NCBI RefSeq assembly: GCF_910592395.1
Contig: NC_088316.1
Location: 248,001-312,000 of the forward strand
DNA from: Lineus longissimus
Lineage: Eukaryota; Nemertea; Pilidiophora; Heteronemertea; Lineidae
Reading direction: 5' to 3'
DNA length: 64,000 nucleotides
The translations under genes were made by a program, and so were the position numbers. The notes below the pieces were generated by a model. It had not been told where the DNA came from. It saw nothing but the letters and a program-made list of their open reading frames with translations, and searched no databases. This document shows, piece by piece, positions 24,801-36,777 of this stretch. How positions within the stretch are numbered: the stretch's first letter is position 1; every line of letters begins with the position of its first letter.

Positions 24801-27800
24801 ATGTGTGGTGTTAGCGTGGATAGCGCAAGTTACATTGACATTAGGCCAAGAATCAGCTACACGTCACAGGGTGATACAAAAAACAACATTCTCTGAGCTT
24901 TAGCTATTGTTTAGGGTCATAAAGATAAACTTTCAAAAAAGGTCACAAAAATGACCTGGCCCCTTTCATATGATGGCCTTGAGATGTCAAATATGAGGGC
25001 AAACTTTCAAGAGACTGTATTTCAAGTGTTCCGATGACTACAAAAGTGGTTGGGTAACGTTGTGGCCACACAAAGGTTTTGTGCAACAACAAGTTTACAC
25101 AACCATTTTTGGAAATGAAATACCTTGAACTGTATAACTCACGAAAACCAATTTCTGTTTTTTAAACTTCGACACATTGTAAAAGACATTTCCCATAGAT
25201 CACATGGCACCAAGCAAGCATGTGTTTCAGCTCATCAGCAAACTTGGCAGCAGTCCAAGAACCAAACAGCTCAACAAGCCAAATGACTAATCAGCAGCTA
25301 ATTCCCCCAAATGCGTGTTGACCAGACCGCTCAGAGAACACCGTTTCCCGTCTCAACCATATGAGAAAGGCAAACACCTTTTATTCATGGTATTTGGTCT
25401 TTATCGACCGACACAGACAGCACGAGAGAATCATGGCCACCATCTAGAAATGGAAAGGAAATGAAAAGTGGTATTTAAGTATTATGAACAACATGGGGGG
25501 GGGGGGCACCCACTCAACTGAAATCTAGGTTTCAATTTCGAATTGCATATTTGGTAATTGGGTATAAGGTCTTTGAATTAAAGTAAAGAGGCCTCTCTTT
25601 TGAGGTGATGAAAATTAACCCTCTGTGAAGTAGTACAGCCAACCAGAGGATGAGGTCTGATTGTTAGAATAGCTCATAACATCATGTTGACATGTTGTTT
25701 CATGTCCATCAATACACATGTAACAACATGTCAGCAGGATGTTATGTACTGTAAGTCACAGCAAATCCACTAGTAGGGGGGGGGGGATTTGAATTAAATC
25801 CAATAGTTTAAAATGCAGAAAAAGGTCCAACATATCCATCGCATTATTTTAAAGATTAGACCAATGCTATTAACTTGAAACCAAATCCATCACCAGTTCA
25901 GAAAGGGTTAAATGATTTGAAGAGATGGTGTCAGAACACTTCATATCAGATCCTCCTACTCGCCAATGCAATTGATTGAAATATTCCGTCAGTTTCGTGC
26001 TTACCACACCCCAAATCACACCACACCCCAAACCACCAGAAAACAGTTTTTATGACAGTTTTTTATGAAGCTTCAGCAAGTGTCCACCCTACTGGATCGT
26101 TATTTTCAAAATTACTGAAATTTCATTCCTTTCAGAAATTTTCACAAATCACAAAAACAAAATGGCACAAACATTTTTCAGTTGACAGTCGATGCGTCCA
26201 CAAAATGATGAGATTGATAGACGCTAAACCAGACCAAAGATGAATTGAAATGTGGAGTAGGAGGAGACTGACTGCTCTTCAAAGAGGAAAAGGCAATCGG
26301 TTACATATTCATTAGGAAGTTGGTTATGAATATTCATAAGGTCACATGACCCATTAATAACCTGTTTGGGGATTTAATGTTGCTGATACTGAGATTTGTC
26401 TGGTCCTCCCACAGCTCGGCAAAGTATGCAGGAGAAAAGCATCGCAAGAAACTAAAAACAAAATTTGGATAAATTCAGTACAAATAACAAACAAATGTTC
26501 AAGATGGGAAAATGAATAAAGAACAAAATAAATCATTAACTGAACACTGCAGACGCTATTTTTCAACTATTTCACTGGGATGGATTGTATTTTTGGCAGA
26601 CGCACATTTTTTGGTCTGATGATGTCATGAAGCAATGCATGCAGATGGTGGACAAAATGCTTTGCTCGATTCCATCAGAGCGTTTAACGTTAATAACACG
26701 CACAAGAATGCTCTGGAGCTTTGAAAATTATCAAATTTGCCTGGAATTTGGGCAACACCCCCACATGAAACCGGTCCTTTCACACCGTTATTTCGATATC
26801 GTAAATATTTCACATTTAGGGCACCTTGAACAAAGAAGACAAATATTTTACGAGGCTATATTCAAACTATAAGGTTTACGGTCGATAGAGCATGCAGAAT
26901 CATGCTGTCTTGTAAAAATACAGCCCAGGCCATTCTAATATCAAACTGACAACTCCTCAGCTTACAATAACAGGATTCAAACTGATAATAGATCACTCCA
27001 GGGAAAAAGAATTTGTATGACGCCGTCATGTCTGAAGAGCACAGCATGGAGCTGACACCATTCTGACTCCAGTCTGACAAGTCACTGGAGAATACTATAA
27101 CCTGTCTAGCGCTGACTGTCACTAGGGTAGCGCTGACTGTCACTAGGGTAGCGCTGACTGTCACTAGGGTAGCGCCGACTGTCACTAGGGTAGCATTGAC
27201 TGTCACTAGGGTAGCGCTGACTGTCACTAGGGTAGCGCTGACTGTCACTAGGGTAGCGCTGACTGTCACTAGGGTAGCGCTGACTGTCACTAGGGTAGCG
27301 CTGACTGTCACTAGGGTGATGTGACATCTATTTTGTCCGAGTTTCATCATTTTGATGCAAACCCTCGTGAAAATCAGCGCCTCTTATTGTGATGCCAATA
27401 CCCTACTCTAAACACATGTCATCTGGAGCTCATTTTTGACCAAAATGTCAGTTGGAACCCTGTCATCCTAAGGTGGTGCCATGGATATCATAGCAACAAA
27501 AACAAAATCCAATCATTCCAAAATGCACAAGATCCAAACAACAAGATGAAAAAAATATATAAAATAGAACTGGAATTTGCAATCAGGAACTTGCAGCCGA
27601 TCGAATACCTCGAGGACGATGCAAGCATTTGGACTTCTTGCTAGCTCTGGGACCGTTGAACGACACAGTCGTCATATTTCATTCAGCTTGCTTCTGACAT
27701 GCAGGATATCCTACCCTTCATTGTTTTAATATGACGTTTTTGACACACAAAGATCAACTGCTGAGAAAAAGTTCAAATGCACACGTAGCCTCAATATGGA

Positions 27801-30800
27801 TGAGAGCTGCACATTCATCACCAAGGTCAATTTTAAAATGAATATCGCATTGTGACAACTTACCATGACGACCAGGATGGCGATGGCGATGGCACCCAGG
27901 ATGATGGCATTTGACATGACATTACTGTACGTGACGTCATAGCAACCCTGAAGGAAAACATTAGGGGGTCAGTAAGCGGTTCGAGTACAAGTTCAGCAGC
28001 ATAGGTCATACGTAGGTCAACATTAAAAAGATCACTCCTTGATCTTTGTCCTTGAGTAAGACACTTTACCCTACTTCCTTTTCTGCCAGTTTGTTAAACT
28101 CGGCATGCGGTTAAGCTTCCACCAAAATGTACAAACCTTTTCAGAGGACTCATGTGCACTTATTGGTCAACAGATTGATCTCTTCACCCAAGCCATTGGC
28201 AGGCTGAATATGTCTCTACTTACGCTGCCATACATGTCTGGGTTCTCCTTCAAGCCCGCTGTTCCAGGTGGGGAGACTGGTGGCGAGTTGGCTACCGGAG
28301 TTGTCCCCTGGCACTTGGCTTGATCAGTGAAGACGTTCTTCTCCTTCTTACAGCATGAAGCTGGTACCATCACACGACTCGCGTTGTTTGCTGAAACATG
28401 CAGCGAGAGATATTTATCAAATACGCCAGATTTAAAGACGCAAATGTTCAGGCATTTTATTTTCCAACAATACCTTTGATTGGCAAGAAAAGACAGAAAA
28501 GTATTTTTATTGTTTGGGAGCTAATTTCGAATTGCGTGATTAAGCAAAAGTGGTCAACAGAAATTGTGTCGAAATGTTTGTAAATCTCCAAAATAAACAC
28601 CAACCGTCTGTAAGCTGAACTCTTCCCAGGTTAACTGAGTAAACTTAAACACCAACCCTCAGTAAGCTGAACTCTTCCCAGGTTAACTGAGTAAACTTAA
28701 ACACCAACCCTCTGTAAGCTGAACTCTTCCCAGGTTAACTGAGTAAACTTAAACACCAACCCTCAGTAAGCTGAACTCTTCCCAGGTTAACTGAGTAAAC
28801 TTAAACACCAACCCTCTGTAAGCTGAACTCTTCCCAGGTTAACCGAGTAAACTTAAACACCAACCCTCAGTAAGCTGAACTCTTCCCAGGTTAACTGAGT
28901 AAACTTAAACACCAACCCTCAGTAAGCTGAACTCTTCCCAGGTTAACTGAGTAAACTTAAACACCAACCCTCTGTAAGCTGAACTCTTCCCAGGTTAACT
29001 GAGTAAACTTAAACACCAACCGTCTGTAAGCTGAACTCTTCCCAGGTTAACTGAGTAAACTTAAACACCAACCCTCTGTAAGCTGAACTCTTCCCAGGTT
29101 AACTGAGTAAACTTAAACACCAACCCTCAGTAAGCTGAACTCTTCCCAGGTTAACTGAGTAAACTTAAACACCAACCCTCAGTAAGCTGAACTCTTCCCA
29201 GGTTAACTGAGTAAACTTAAACACCAACCCTCTGTAAGCTGAACTCTTCCCAGGTTAACCGAGTAAACTTAAACACCAACCCTCAGTAAGCTGAACTCTT
29301 CCCAGGTTAACCGAGTAAACTTAAACACCAACCCTCAGTAAGCTGAACTCTTCCCAGGTTAACTGAGTAAACTAAACGGAGAAAACCGCACTGTGACTTA
29401 CGTTGTCCCGCGTACCATGAGCTGTTCTGGTACAAGTACCATGAGGTCATTGATGTGAAGTTCCCACTCACACCACAGCATTTGAACTGAAAGAGGAAGC
29501 GAGATAATCTATATTGTTCAGGGTTCCACCACGAGGGGCGCCTCAGCATGGTCAGGGGACAATTCGCACCCAGACAATTCAGAATGGCGCTCAGTCTAAA
29601 AGTGCACGGACATGCTTCAAAAGGAAATACATTGGCCACTCCCCCAGAAAGGCAGGGCAACAGTGCCACCCCCCCCCCCCCCTATATCTCTTCAGCTCAA
29701 GCTAGGATCTGTGGTCACCACCAACCCTTACATCTAGTCCACACAAAGTTCTCATTACCCAGCGCACTTGTTCCTTTAACTTAACTACATTTTAACCCAA
29801 GTCAATGTGCATCTGTAGTTTGTTAAAGGATCAAACACAACATGTCAGAAAGTCACAAAAACGGCAAGCTTGGTGCATCATGAAGTACCAACAGCGATGT
29901 TGCAATATAATAGATTCAAGTATTCCATAACAGCCCTTGACATTCAAGTCATACAGATCATGACTTACAAGTTCCTGTGCCGAGTCCCATGCCTGAGTAA
30001 TAGCTGTGTCGTCAGTTTTTCCGTATTTGTCTGCAAGAGATGACTCCATCTCAGACTTGAGGACGCTGGTCACTGTGTCCCTGAAGACGAAGGCGAGGAT
30101 GGCTCCGACCAATAGGATGATGAAGATCAGTAACATCAAGGCAAAGAACTGGAAACAACAACAAGAATATTAGTCACTTGTTTCAATCATAGGTGGCACA
30201 CATAACACAGCTCGTGCTATTCACGGGTTTGGGGCTAGGACCAAGAACATGCTAACTACTTGACCTCATGCATCGTTTGGGGCTAGGACCAAGAACATGC
30301 TAACTACTTGACCTCATGCATCGTTTGGGGCTAGGACCAAGAACATGCTAACTACTTGACCTCATGCATCGTTTGGGGCTAGGACCAAGAACATGCTAAC
30401 TACTTGACCTCATGCATCGTTTGGGGCTAGGACCAAGAACATGCTAACTACTTGACCTCATGCATCGTTTGGGGCTAGGACCAAGAACATGCTAACTACT
30501 TGACCTCATGCATCGTTTGGGGCTAGGACCAAGAACATGCTAACTACTTGACCTCATGCATCGTTTGGGGCTAGGACCAAGAACATGCTAACTACTTGAC
30601 CTCATGCATCGTTTGGGGGTCCAATTGAAGGTTACATTCACAACTTAACAAGATATTTACCGTTCCCAGCATGCACTTGCTCTCCTTAATGGCGCCACAG
30701 CAGCCGAGGAATCCGATGATCAGGATGATGGCGCCACACACGATTAAAATATATGCGGCCGACGAGTAGAGGGTACTTCCAAGGAATGCGGTTAATATGG

Positions 30801-31387
30801 CAGTCGCGCCAGTCGTGTCCACGGCAACCCAAATTCCAACGCCCAAAAGTGCAGCTCCCCCAATCTGAAAAAGAAATGAGTGAAATGTTAGGAGAGCAAT
30901 AAAACAAATAATGACAAGAGCAACGCCCGCCGGATATATCTCCCCTCCCAACGGTTGAAAAGAATATTGGCCATTTTTTGGCAGATTTGCGATGTTCTCA
31001 TGACAAACCTATCACACATTTTAAATTTACGTGCAGGAAATTTGATATACCAAATTACAATATACAAATTGTGATACAGAAATGAGTTCAAAGTTAAGAA
31101 TTTCTAACTTGATATGGATTGGAACTGTTTTGACAACGTTAAACGTTTTTATCATAAAAGTGAACTGTTTGCCCAAATGTTCTGAAATCTTGCCGATATG
31201 TGGCGGTATGACTCATAATCAGAATGATCAGCTCCAAGTTGTTGGATGTTACACATCTCCCTTGACAACGAACCTCTTCCATTGTAGGAACAGTTTGTGA
31301 AAAGAATTTCTTTATACTTACAAAGATGAGGAAGTTGAACAAGAACATAGCATATTTGATAAACTTCGCACAACCCTCGACGCCCAT
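21763..31387 (-). CDS. CD63/CD9-like tetraspanin with three candidate alternative last exons
   Basis: Shared exons are 31387-31322, 30864-30661, 30148-29969, 29486-29402, 28390-28224 and 27947-27864, giving 262 residues. They are followed by one of three terminal exons (26451-26374, 25443-25381, 21816-21763), so predicted proteins are 287, 282 or 279 aa. Features: a short N-terminus with GCAKFIKY, TM1, small loop, TM2 with LGCCGAIKESKCML, TM3 (FFALMLLIFIILLVGAILAF), and a large extracellular loop with C153-C154-G155, SCC (191-192), C205 and C236, i.e. the six-cysteine class. N-glycosylation sequons are at 159, 171 and 181. A proline-rich stretch (about 210-226) in the loop is unusual. Tetraspanins organise membrane microdomains with integrins and other partners. 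Intron phases are 0,0,0,1,0,0. The orthology group is unresolved. Confidence 0.92.
22166..22233. repeat. 35-bp direct duplication
   Basis: The block gcatgcctgaatcagtggtt, continuing to ttgtatcagtgt, occurs twice in tandem. Confidence 0.9.
23133..23264. repeat. 33-bp tandem repeat, 4 copies
   Basis: The unit starts aggagagcccctaccactgg; four near-identical copies (132 bp). Confidence 0.95.
25380..25385 (-). terminator. poly(A) signal AATAAA overlapping the stop of exon B
   Basis: On the - strand gAATAAAAG contains the TAA stop. If used, the 3' UTR would be only a few tens of bases. Confidence 0.45.
25381..25443 (-). CDS. tetraspanin candidate alternative last exon B (middle)
   Basis: Acceptor tttctag, then MVAMILSCCLCRSIKTKYHE and TAA (25381-25383). 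It keeps the LCR juxtamembrane motif with four cysteines in reach of palmitoylation. The stop lies inside an AATAAA hexamer. Confidence 0.75.
   Translation of the reverse strand: MVAMILSCCLCRSIKTKYHE
26373..26378 (-). terminator. poly(A) signal variant ATTAAA overlapping the stop of exon C
   Basis: On the - strand caTTAAATCC: the TAA stop lies within ATTAAA, the commonest animal variant hexamer. Confidence 0.35.
26374..26451 (-). CDS. tetraspanin candidate alternative last exon C (nearest)
   Basis: Acceptor gtttttag, then 25 codons FLAMLFSCILCRAVGG followed by PDKSQYQQH and TAA (26374-26376). Same x-LAM-xFS-xx-LCR pattern as the other two tails, then a different cytoplasmic end. The stop overlaps an ATTAAA hexamer. 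Confidence 0.75.
   Translation of the reverse strand, partial: FLAMLFSCILCRAVGGPDKSQYQQH
26452..27863. other. intron between tetraspanin TM4 exon and last exon C
   Basis: No coding exon recognised on either strand. Contains the 21-bp array at 27107-27316. Confidence 0.5.
27107..27316. repeat. 21-bp minisatellite, 10 copies
   Basis: The unit begins tagcgctgactgtcactagg. Exactly 210 bp, with only two variant copies (gccgac, attgac). Confidence 0.97.
27864..27947 (-). CDS. tetraspanin (- strand) exon 6: last loop cysteine and TM4
   Basis: 28 codons, GCYDVTYSNVMSNAI then the TM4 core ILGAIAIAILVVM. Acceptor cttcag, donor gtaagt, phase 0. TM4 is finished by whichever last exon is used. Confidence 0.94.
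28224..28390 (-). CDS. tetraspanin (- strand) exon 5: rest of large loop
   Basis: Two bases plus 55 codons, including MVPASCCKKEKN, AKCQG, a proline-rich SPPVSPPG stretch and NPDMYGS. Acceptor tttcag, donor gtaagt. Confidence 0.93.
28595..29373. repeat. 52-bp minisatellite, about 15 copies, in tetraspanin intron 4
   Basis: The unit contains aaacaccaaccctcagtaag and cccaggttaactgagtaaac. Copies alternate cagtaag/ctgtaag and aactgag/aaccgag. The array ends only 28 bp from the exon 4 boundary. Confidence 0.97.
29402..29486 (-). CDS. tetraspanin (- strand) exon 4: CCG motif
   Basis: FKCCGVSGNFTSMTSW and onward, 28 codons plus one base. Acceptor tttcag, donor gtaagt. Carries the diagnostic CCG motif and two sequons. 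Confidence 0.95.
29969..30148 (-). CDS. tetraspanin (- strand) exon 3: TM3 and start of large loop
   Basis: 60 codons, FFALMLLIFIILLVG to AWDSAQEL. Acceptor ttccag, donor gtaagt, phase 0. Confidence 0.94.
30227..30618. repeat. 48-bp minisatellite, 8 copies, in tetraspanin intron 2
   Basis: The unit begins gtttggggctaggaccaaga and ends catgcatc. Copies are essentially identical, suggesting recent amplification. The array ends about 43 bp from the donor of exon 2. Confidence 0.97.
30661..30864 (-). CDS. tetraspanin (- strand) exon 2: end of TM1, small loop, TM2
   Basis: 68 codons from IGGAALLGVGIWVAVD to the intracellular LGCCGAIKESKCMLGT. Acceptor tttcag, donor gtaaat, phase 0 at both ends. 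The juxtamembrane CC is the usual palmitoylation position of the family. Confidence 0.95.
31322..31387 (-). CDS. tetraspanin (- strand) coding exon 1
   Basis: ATG at 31387 starts MGVEGCAKFIKYAMF; the 22 codons end at donor gtaagt. The first coding exon of the paralogue at 40009 aligns codon for codon. A 5' UTR acceptor (ccttttag) ends next to 31419, so an upstream untranslated exon is expected. Confidence 0.92.
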
Positions 31388-32561
31388 TTTGGATTTTTCT
31401 CTCTTCTATTTACTCAAATCTAAAAGGAGAAAGACAAGAATGGTTTTAGAACAATAATGCAAGAAGCACTTTAGTCCTTGGACAAAACACCTCACCAATC
31501 AGATACATGTAACGGTTCTTGATTTTTTTCATTCGAGCAGCTCACATCATATACATTCTGCCAAACGCAATGAGCTTGCTTGTTATAGCGCTGGAAGTGA
31601 AAGGCATAGAAAGCTAAAAACATTTCCAACTTGATTTAATGTTGGCGGAAAACAGGTGATTTCAACATACCAACAGCTGGCACTATTAGCACATAATTAT
31701 TCACCATGGTCTCGAGTCTCAATGTTCAGGGGCCGCATAGTGGCTGAGGTATTATTAACCTGAATGTATCCTGCAATGCAACTTGTTTGCATGATAGGCA
31801 ATAGTCATGCAACATGTGGCTTTATCTCCATTGAAACACCTATTCCCAAGTTGAAAGGAAATTTCTGCAGTTCAAACACAAATAAACGAAGTAAAATGCA
31901 GCATGGATATATTTATTCTTGGTATACAAAGTCTCATGCATGACGTCATGGGTAGAAACGTTCATCACCTTCTCCAATACAATGATTTCAGAACCTACTT
32001 TTCATCTCAAAACAACCAACTCTTTTCTGCCCTTGGCCACAACCAATAAGACCCTGGAATGCTGGGGCTTGGTGAAGCAATGATGGCCGCATTAGAGTGA
32101 ATACCATCTAAATGTTCCCCTCACAAGTACTACATTTCCCTCCAACAGTAATGAATGTCCCAGATTGTAATGACCAAGAATGGGTTATCTCACTCTCAGG
32201 CCGTGTGTCCATTCCCGGACTTTCTAATATGGGCTAAAACTAACAGGTATCGACTGAATATCAATAAACCTGTCGTGTATTTGCTCGAGGTGACATTCCG
32301 TTGCACAATCTGAATAATATATGAAGGAACCGACTAATAATAAGACAGGTGGTTGACCTCCCGCCCTCTGGTGATTGTTTTACTGGCCTGCACTATTTGT
32401 GGACTTATTACCATAGGTCTACACCAGACGCCCCATCTAGGCACATGTATTGATCAAGGAACATTAATCACTTGGGTGTATTCATTTAACACTAACATGA
32501 CTTACAAAAGCTGAATAACATTTAGCAGCTTTAATTTCTTGACTATATAAACCTAAACCTT

Positions 32562-32792
32562 CAGTCACCGATCTCACTCGGTCAGTCACCGATCTCACTC
32601 GGTCAGTCACCGATCTCACTCGGTCAGTCACCGATCTCACTCGGTCAGTCACCGATCTCACTCGGTCAGTCACCGATCTCACTCGGTCAGTCACCGATCT
32701 CACTCGGTCAGTCACCGATCTCACTCGGTCAGTCACCGATCTCACTCGGTCAGTCACCGATCTCACTCGGTCAGTCACCGATCTCACTCGGT
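32562..32792. repeat. 21-bp minisatellite, 11 copies
   Basis: The unit begins cagtcaccgatctcactcgg; all copies are identical. Confidence 0.97.
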
Positions 32793-35700
32793 CAACTTTC
32801 ACATCATTGTAGATATGCCAAAGGAACAGCGCAGTGATGTTAGAGACATGACAGATACAACATGTACAAGGTCTCACGGAGAACTCAGCTCCCTGCCAAA
32901 TATAGGAGTCGGCATGACAGACCAGAGCAACTTCACGCTTTCAGGTAACGATGTTACATTACGTTAATGATGATGCATACAATGACTGCATGGAAGTGGA
33001 GCTGGTTAATGATTTTCCAGACGAGCCATGCATTTGGTGCGTGACCAGCACTCATGATTTGCACACCCTAAATGGGTTATCTCCACACAGAAGTCTCCCA
33101 TTACTTTGAAATGAATGTCTCCCTTCTAATTCTTGAGAGAGACATAAAGTCTCCATATTCATGAAAAAGTCTCCTGTTTTTTTAAGGTAGGCGATTCAAC
33201 TTCTCCCTCTCAGCAAATCCTGGGACAGTCCCTACAGAATGTTTCTCCCCCTAGGGTTGGTTATAGGTACCACCATGATTTTGGCTACTAGTTCAATGCC
33301 CATTTAAAACCTGGGAGGCTGAACTCTGAAAAACAAACACCCGACTCCCACCCTTGAAAGTGCCATTATCCGTGTTTTGAAAGAGATTTAATTGCTTTTG
33401 GATTTCAAGTTCTAGCCAAAATGGTGGTACCTATAACCAACCCTTAAATCACTACCAGACATGCCAGATGTATTTATGACATTGAATGTACATGTATGAG
33501 GAGAAGAGTCTCACCAATAACACAGGAGCGTATTCCACAGGTCGGCAACTAACACACTGGCACAGGTGGGAGTGGAAACCAGGCCGGCTCACACGTAACA
33601 AACATTACCATTTCAAGTATTACTAATTTAGCACAACTTTGACAGCATATGTCTGAAGTAAATGCCCACTTAGTTTTTGGAAACTGCTCAGTAGTGTGTG
33701 ACTGAGAAAACGAAGTGAGGCCATGTGGTCTGCCACACTTTTCATCAGACATCCATACAAGCTTGAAGATTTCTACAAGTTCTTGAATGGTACCAAACAT
33801 GAGAAATGCTGTCCCAAATAAAAGACTTTAACCTTGTTTCAACCCTCATGTTTGGCAGCAGTTATTGGTACCATTGTGTTAGTAAGGCTGCCCTCTATCG
33901 ACTGAAATCAAAAGCACTGCCATATGTGGTAATAAAGACCTGAAAGTACATACATGTAGGTTTTCTTTGGTCACAGACTGCCTATTACAGTTCCATCACG
34001 TCTATTCCATGATTACACCATCCTCACAACAAGTGGGATTGGTCTAATTTGGTGAAAAAAACAGCACAGCCAGGTACTGACCTACATGTAATTCAGCATT
34101 CTGAATATACATGTTCAGGATTCCAATATGCTGATCAATCACATTTCCATAATGTTCATCCAAAGACTTGCACCAAACGGACCCATTTACACCAAACACA
34201 AACAAAAAATATTGTTTTCTGTAAAAACATTTTACTGCAGCTGAAGGCTATCTCAACAAATTATGCAAAATGTATGGATTATGCAAAATGTATGGATTTT
34301 GAAAAGCTGCATCTAAAACAAACATCTGTGTGGAATGGTAAAGGATGTGTATGTACACCAATAGAGCCATAGCCATCGTGAAATAGGTATCTGAAGTGGT
34401 GAAACAAGTGTGTAGACTGTAAAGCATTAGAAATCACTTGTACCTCCTTCACATCATGACGTTGTTGCTATGTTAGCCGACCAGGTAATGAGTGTGATCC
34501 ATCAAGACGCAATTAAAACCACAGTACATCTCTCAGTGCACAACCAACGCACCATCCTTCCAAGCAAAGCTGACATTGACTTATAGGGTTTGTGTAGCGC
34601 TAATGGCTTTCCTGGTTGCTATGGTGACATCATTGTCGACCACGTCCTAGGTGTGCAGATCACCTCACACTATCAAAAGTGACAGTTCATGATACAACTT
34701 GTGTAACTCTTTTGGGGTGATACTGACATGTATAGCCGCAGGTGCTGAGCAGCCAAGGCTTGATATGCTCCGCTGCACATCGAGACCATGTGCAACCTCC
34801 AAAAAAGGCCCAGAATTCTAGCCCTAAGCCTACTGCTCAGCTCCTACAATAAAAGGGCTTCAGCAAACAAGCAATTTTACAAATTGCAACCTGACTGTGT
34901 TGATAAAGAGAAGGAATAAAAGTTATCACGAAATAACAAGTCTTTCTTCATTTGTTCAAAAAGACGGCACAATATTCTAAGTTTCAACATTCTTTGTAAG
35001 TGTCTACAACATACCCTCTTCAGACAAACCCAAAAGTACTTTTTATAAATGAATCCAGAACGTTTTGAAAAGGTATTTACATGAGAAAGGGAATTCATTC
35101 ACTCTTTGGTTAGTGTGAAGTTTTTCTGTTTCTCAATAGGATGTGAAATGTTTGCTCAAGATGATAACCACAGGATTTCCACTCATGCAATGCTTTTCAG
35201 TTTGTCAATGGTTTGTAGTTCATTGATTAACTGTCAGATATGAAGCTGGGTTCTCAAACAAATCAAACTTTCAACAAGGCTTATTCAGACACACCCCTGG
35301 ATGTAGTGGACTGTCTTGACAGCAAGCATCCACTGATGGCCTCTCGGTATTCACCGGAATGGAAGCGACGGTCTGCAAGCCGTCATCCAAGGTTGCTTCC
35401 ACATGGCATGGGAGGAGCATGTGACTGACCCAGGGGTCTCCCCGACTGGGGCCGCACAGGTTCCCATCTTTCAGCTTCCCAAAGCCAATGCATGCCCCCT
35501 CTCCCATGACGATCTAAAATAAAAATGTCAACACCATACATCAAATAAACCAAGTATCACTCGAAAAAGCCAAGATTTGTCACACATCGATGGTATTCAG
35601 GCTGATCAAATATACCCACAAATGTCATGTTTTTCATTTATCATCTAGTTAGTTTGACCTGGACCTGGCCGGGATAACTATCAATGATCATGCCCACCCA

Positions 35701-36714
35701 TTCACGAAACTAGAGCAGAATGATTTCTGAAAAGAGATGATTTCATAGGGAAATATTGCCACCGCTTCGGAGCCAACAAGAGAGGAGAGATCACAATATG
35801 TTTTTTGCATCCATGTTCTATTCTATTGAATTGCAAATTCACCATTATAAGTACATGAAGTAACCATGGTTATGAGGTAGGAGTTGAGGTATTGGTGATG
35901 AATAGCTAATGAGACAATTTTGAAAATAGCACACGATGCAGCTCAACAAGAAAACAGTATGCCAAAGGCATTGTAAAGCAATGAAAGAGATACTATTTTT
36001 AGTACGAGTATTGGGTGTATTGTAGTTATTGAAAGGATATCTAAAAACCAGACGCGTCCACGGACTAGATAGAGGATACTAGTACCGCGTGTGAAACATG
36101 CTCTGAACTGAAAATGTGGGTGTGGGCGTTTAGCCCATCAAAGAGAACATGCCCACCCTTCTTATATGTTCCTTCCTCAAAAAACCTAATTTTTTTTACA
36201 TCACATTTCAAAGTACATTTGTAGGCCTCAATCAAGGTTTTATTTTCATATAAAATAAACATTAACAACATGAACATACCACAGGCCTAGACTTTCCGCC
36301 TACATTCCACATTTCAAAGGGATTCAATAATCTGACATAACAGTTTCACAACACTATGATTCACCCAGGTGTATATCTTTAGCCAAATACTAAAAGCCCA
36401 GCTAAATATGTCATGTGTGAACACAAGCATTGCAATACCGGGCGCTAATACATGTACTAAACAAGTGCCAAATAAAAGATATCTCCACCATACCAAATAG
36501 CTTGCAAATACAACTCATTTAAAGGAAGCCAAACTCCAAGATCAAAAATAATGACTTGAACACATCAATCACCCCAAATTGCACTCACACCCTTTAAATA
36601 TTCTTTCCCAACTCAAATTGCAAAATGGGAAAAACTGAAACCGTTCAACTCACCACACCTTCTAGTGCTATGCAAACTGTACAGTCCCACGCCTAATAAA
36701 TTCCCACCAACTCT

Positions 36715-36777
36715 ACCATCTACACAACCATCTACACAACCATCTACACAACCATCTACACAACCATCTACACAACC
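36715..36777. repeat. 12-bp tandem repeat, 5 copies
   Basis: The unit is accatctacaca. Confidence 0.93.

Larger units (their letters stand above)
21817..25380. other. interval between tetraspanin last exons B and A
   Basis: No further exon with the LAM-FS-LCR pattern was found. Contains a 35-bp duplication and a 33-bp tandem repeat; otherwise unique non-coding sequence. Confidence 0.5.

Noticed and set aside
35271-35507. 78-codon cysteine-containing frame on the - strand
   Set aside because: Has an acceptor-like attttag before it but no donor, signal peptide or known motif; not enough to call a gene.
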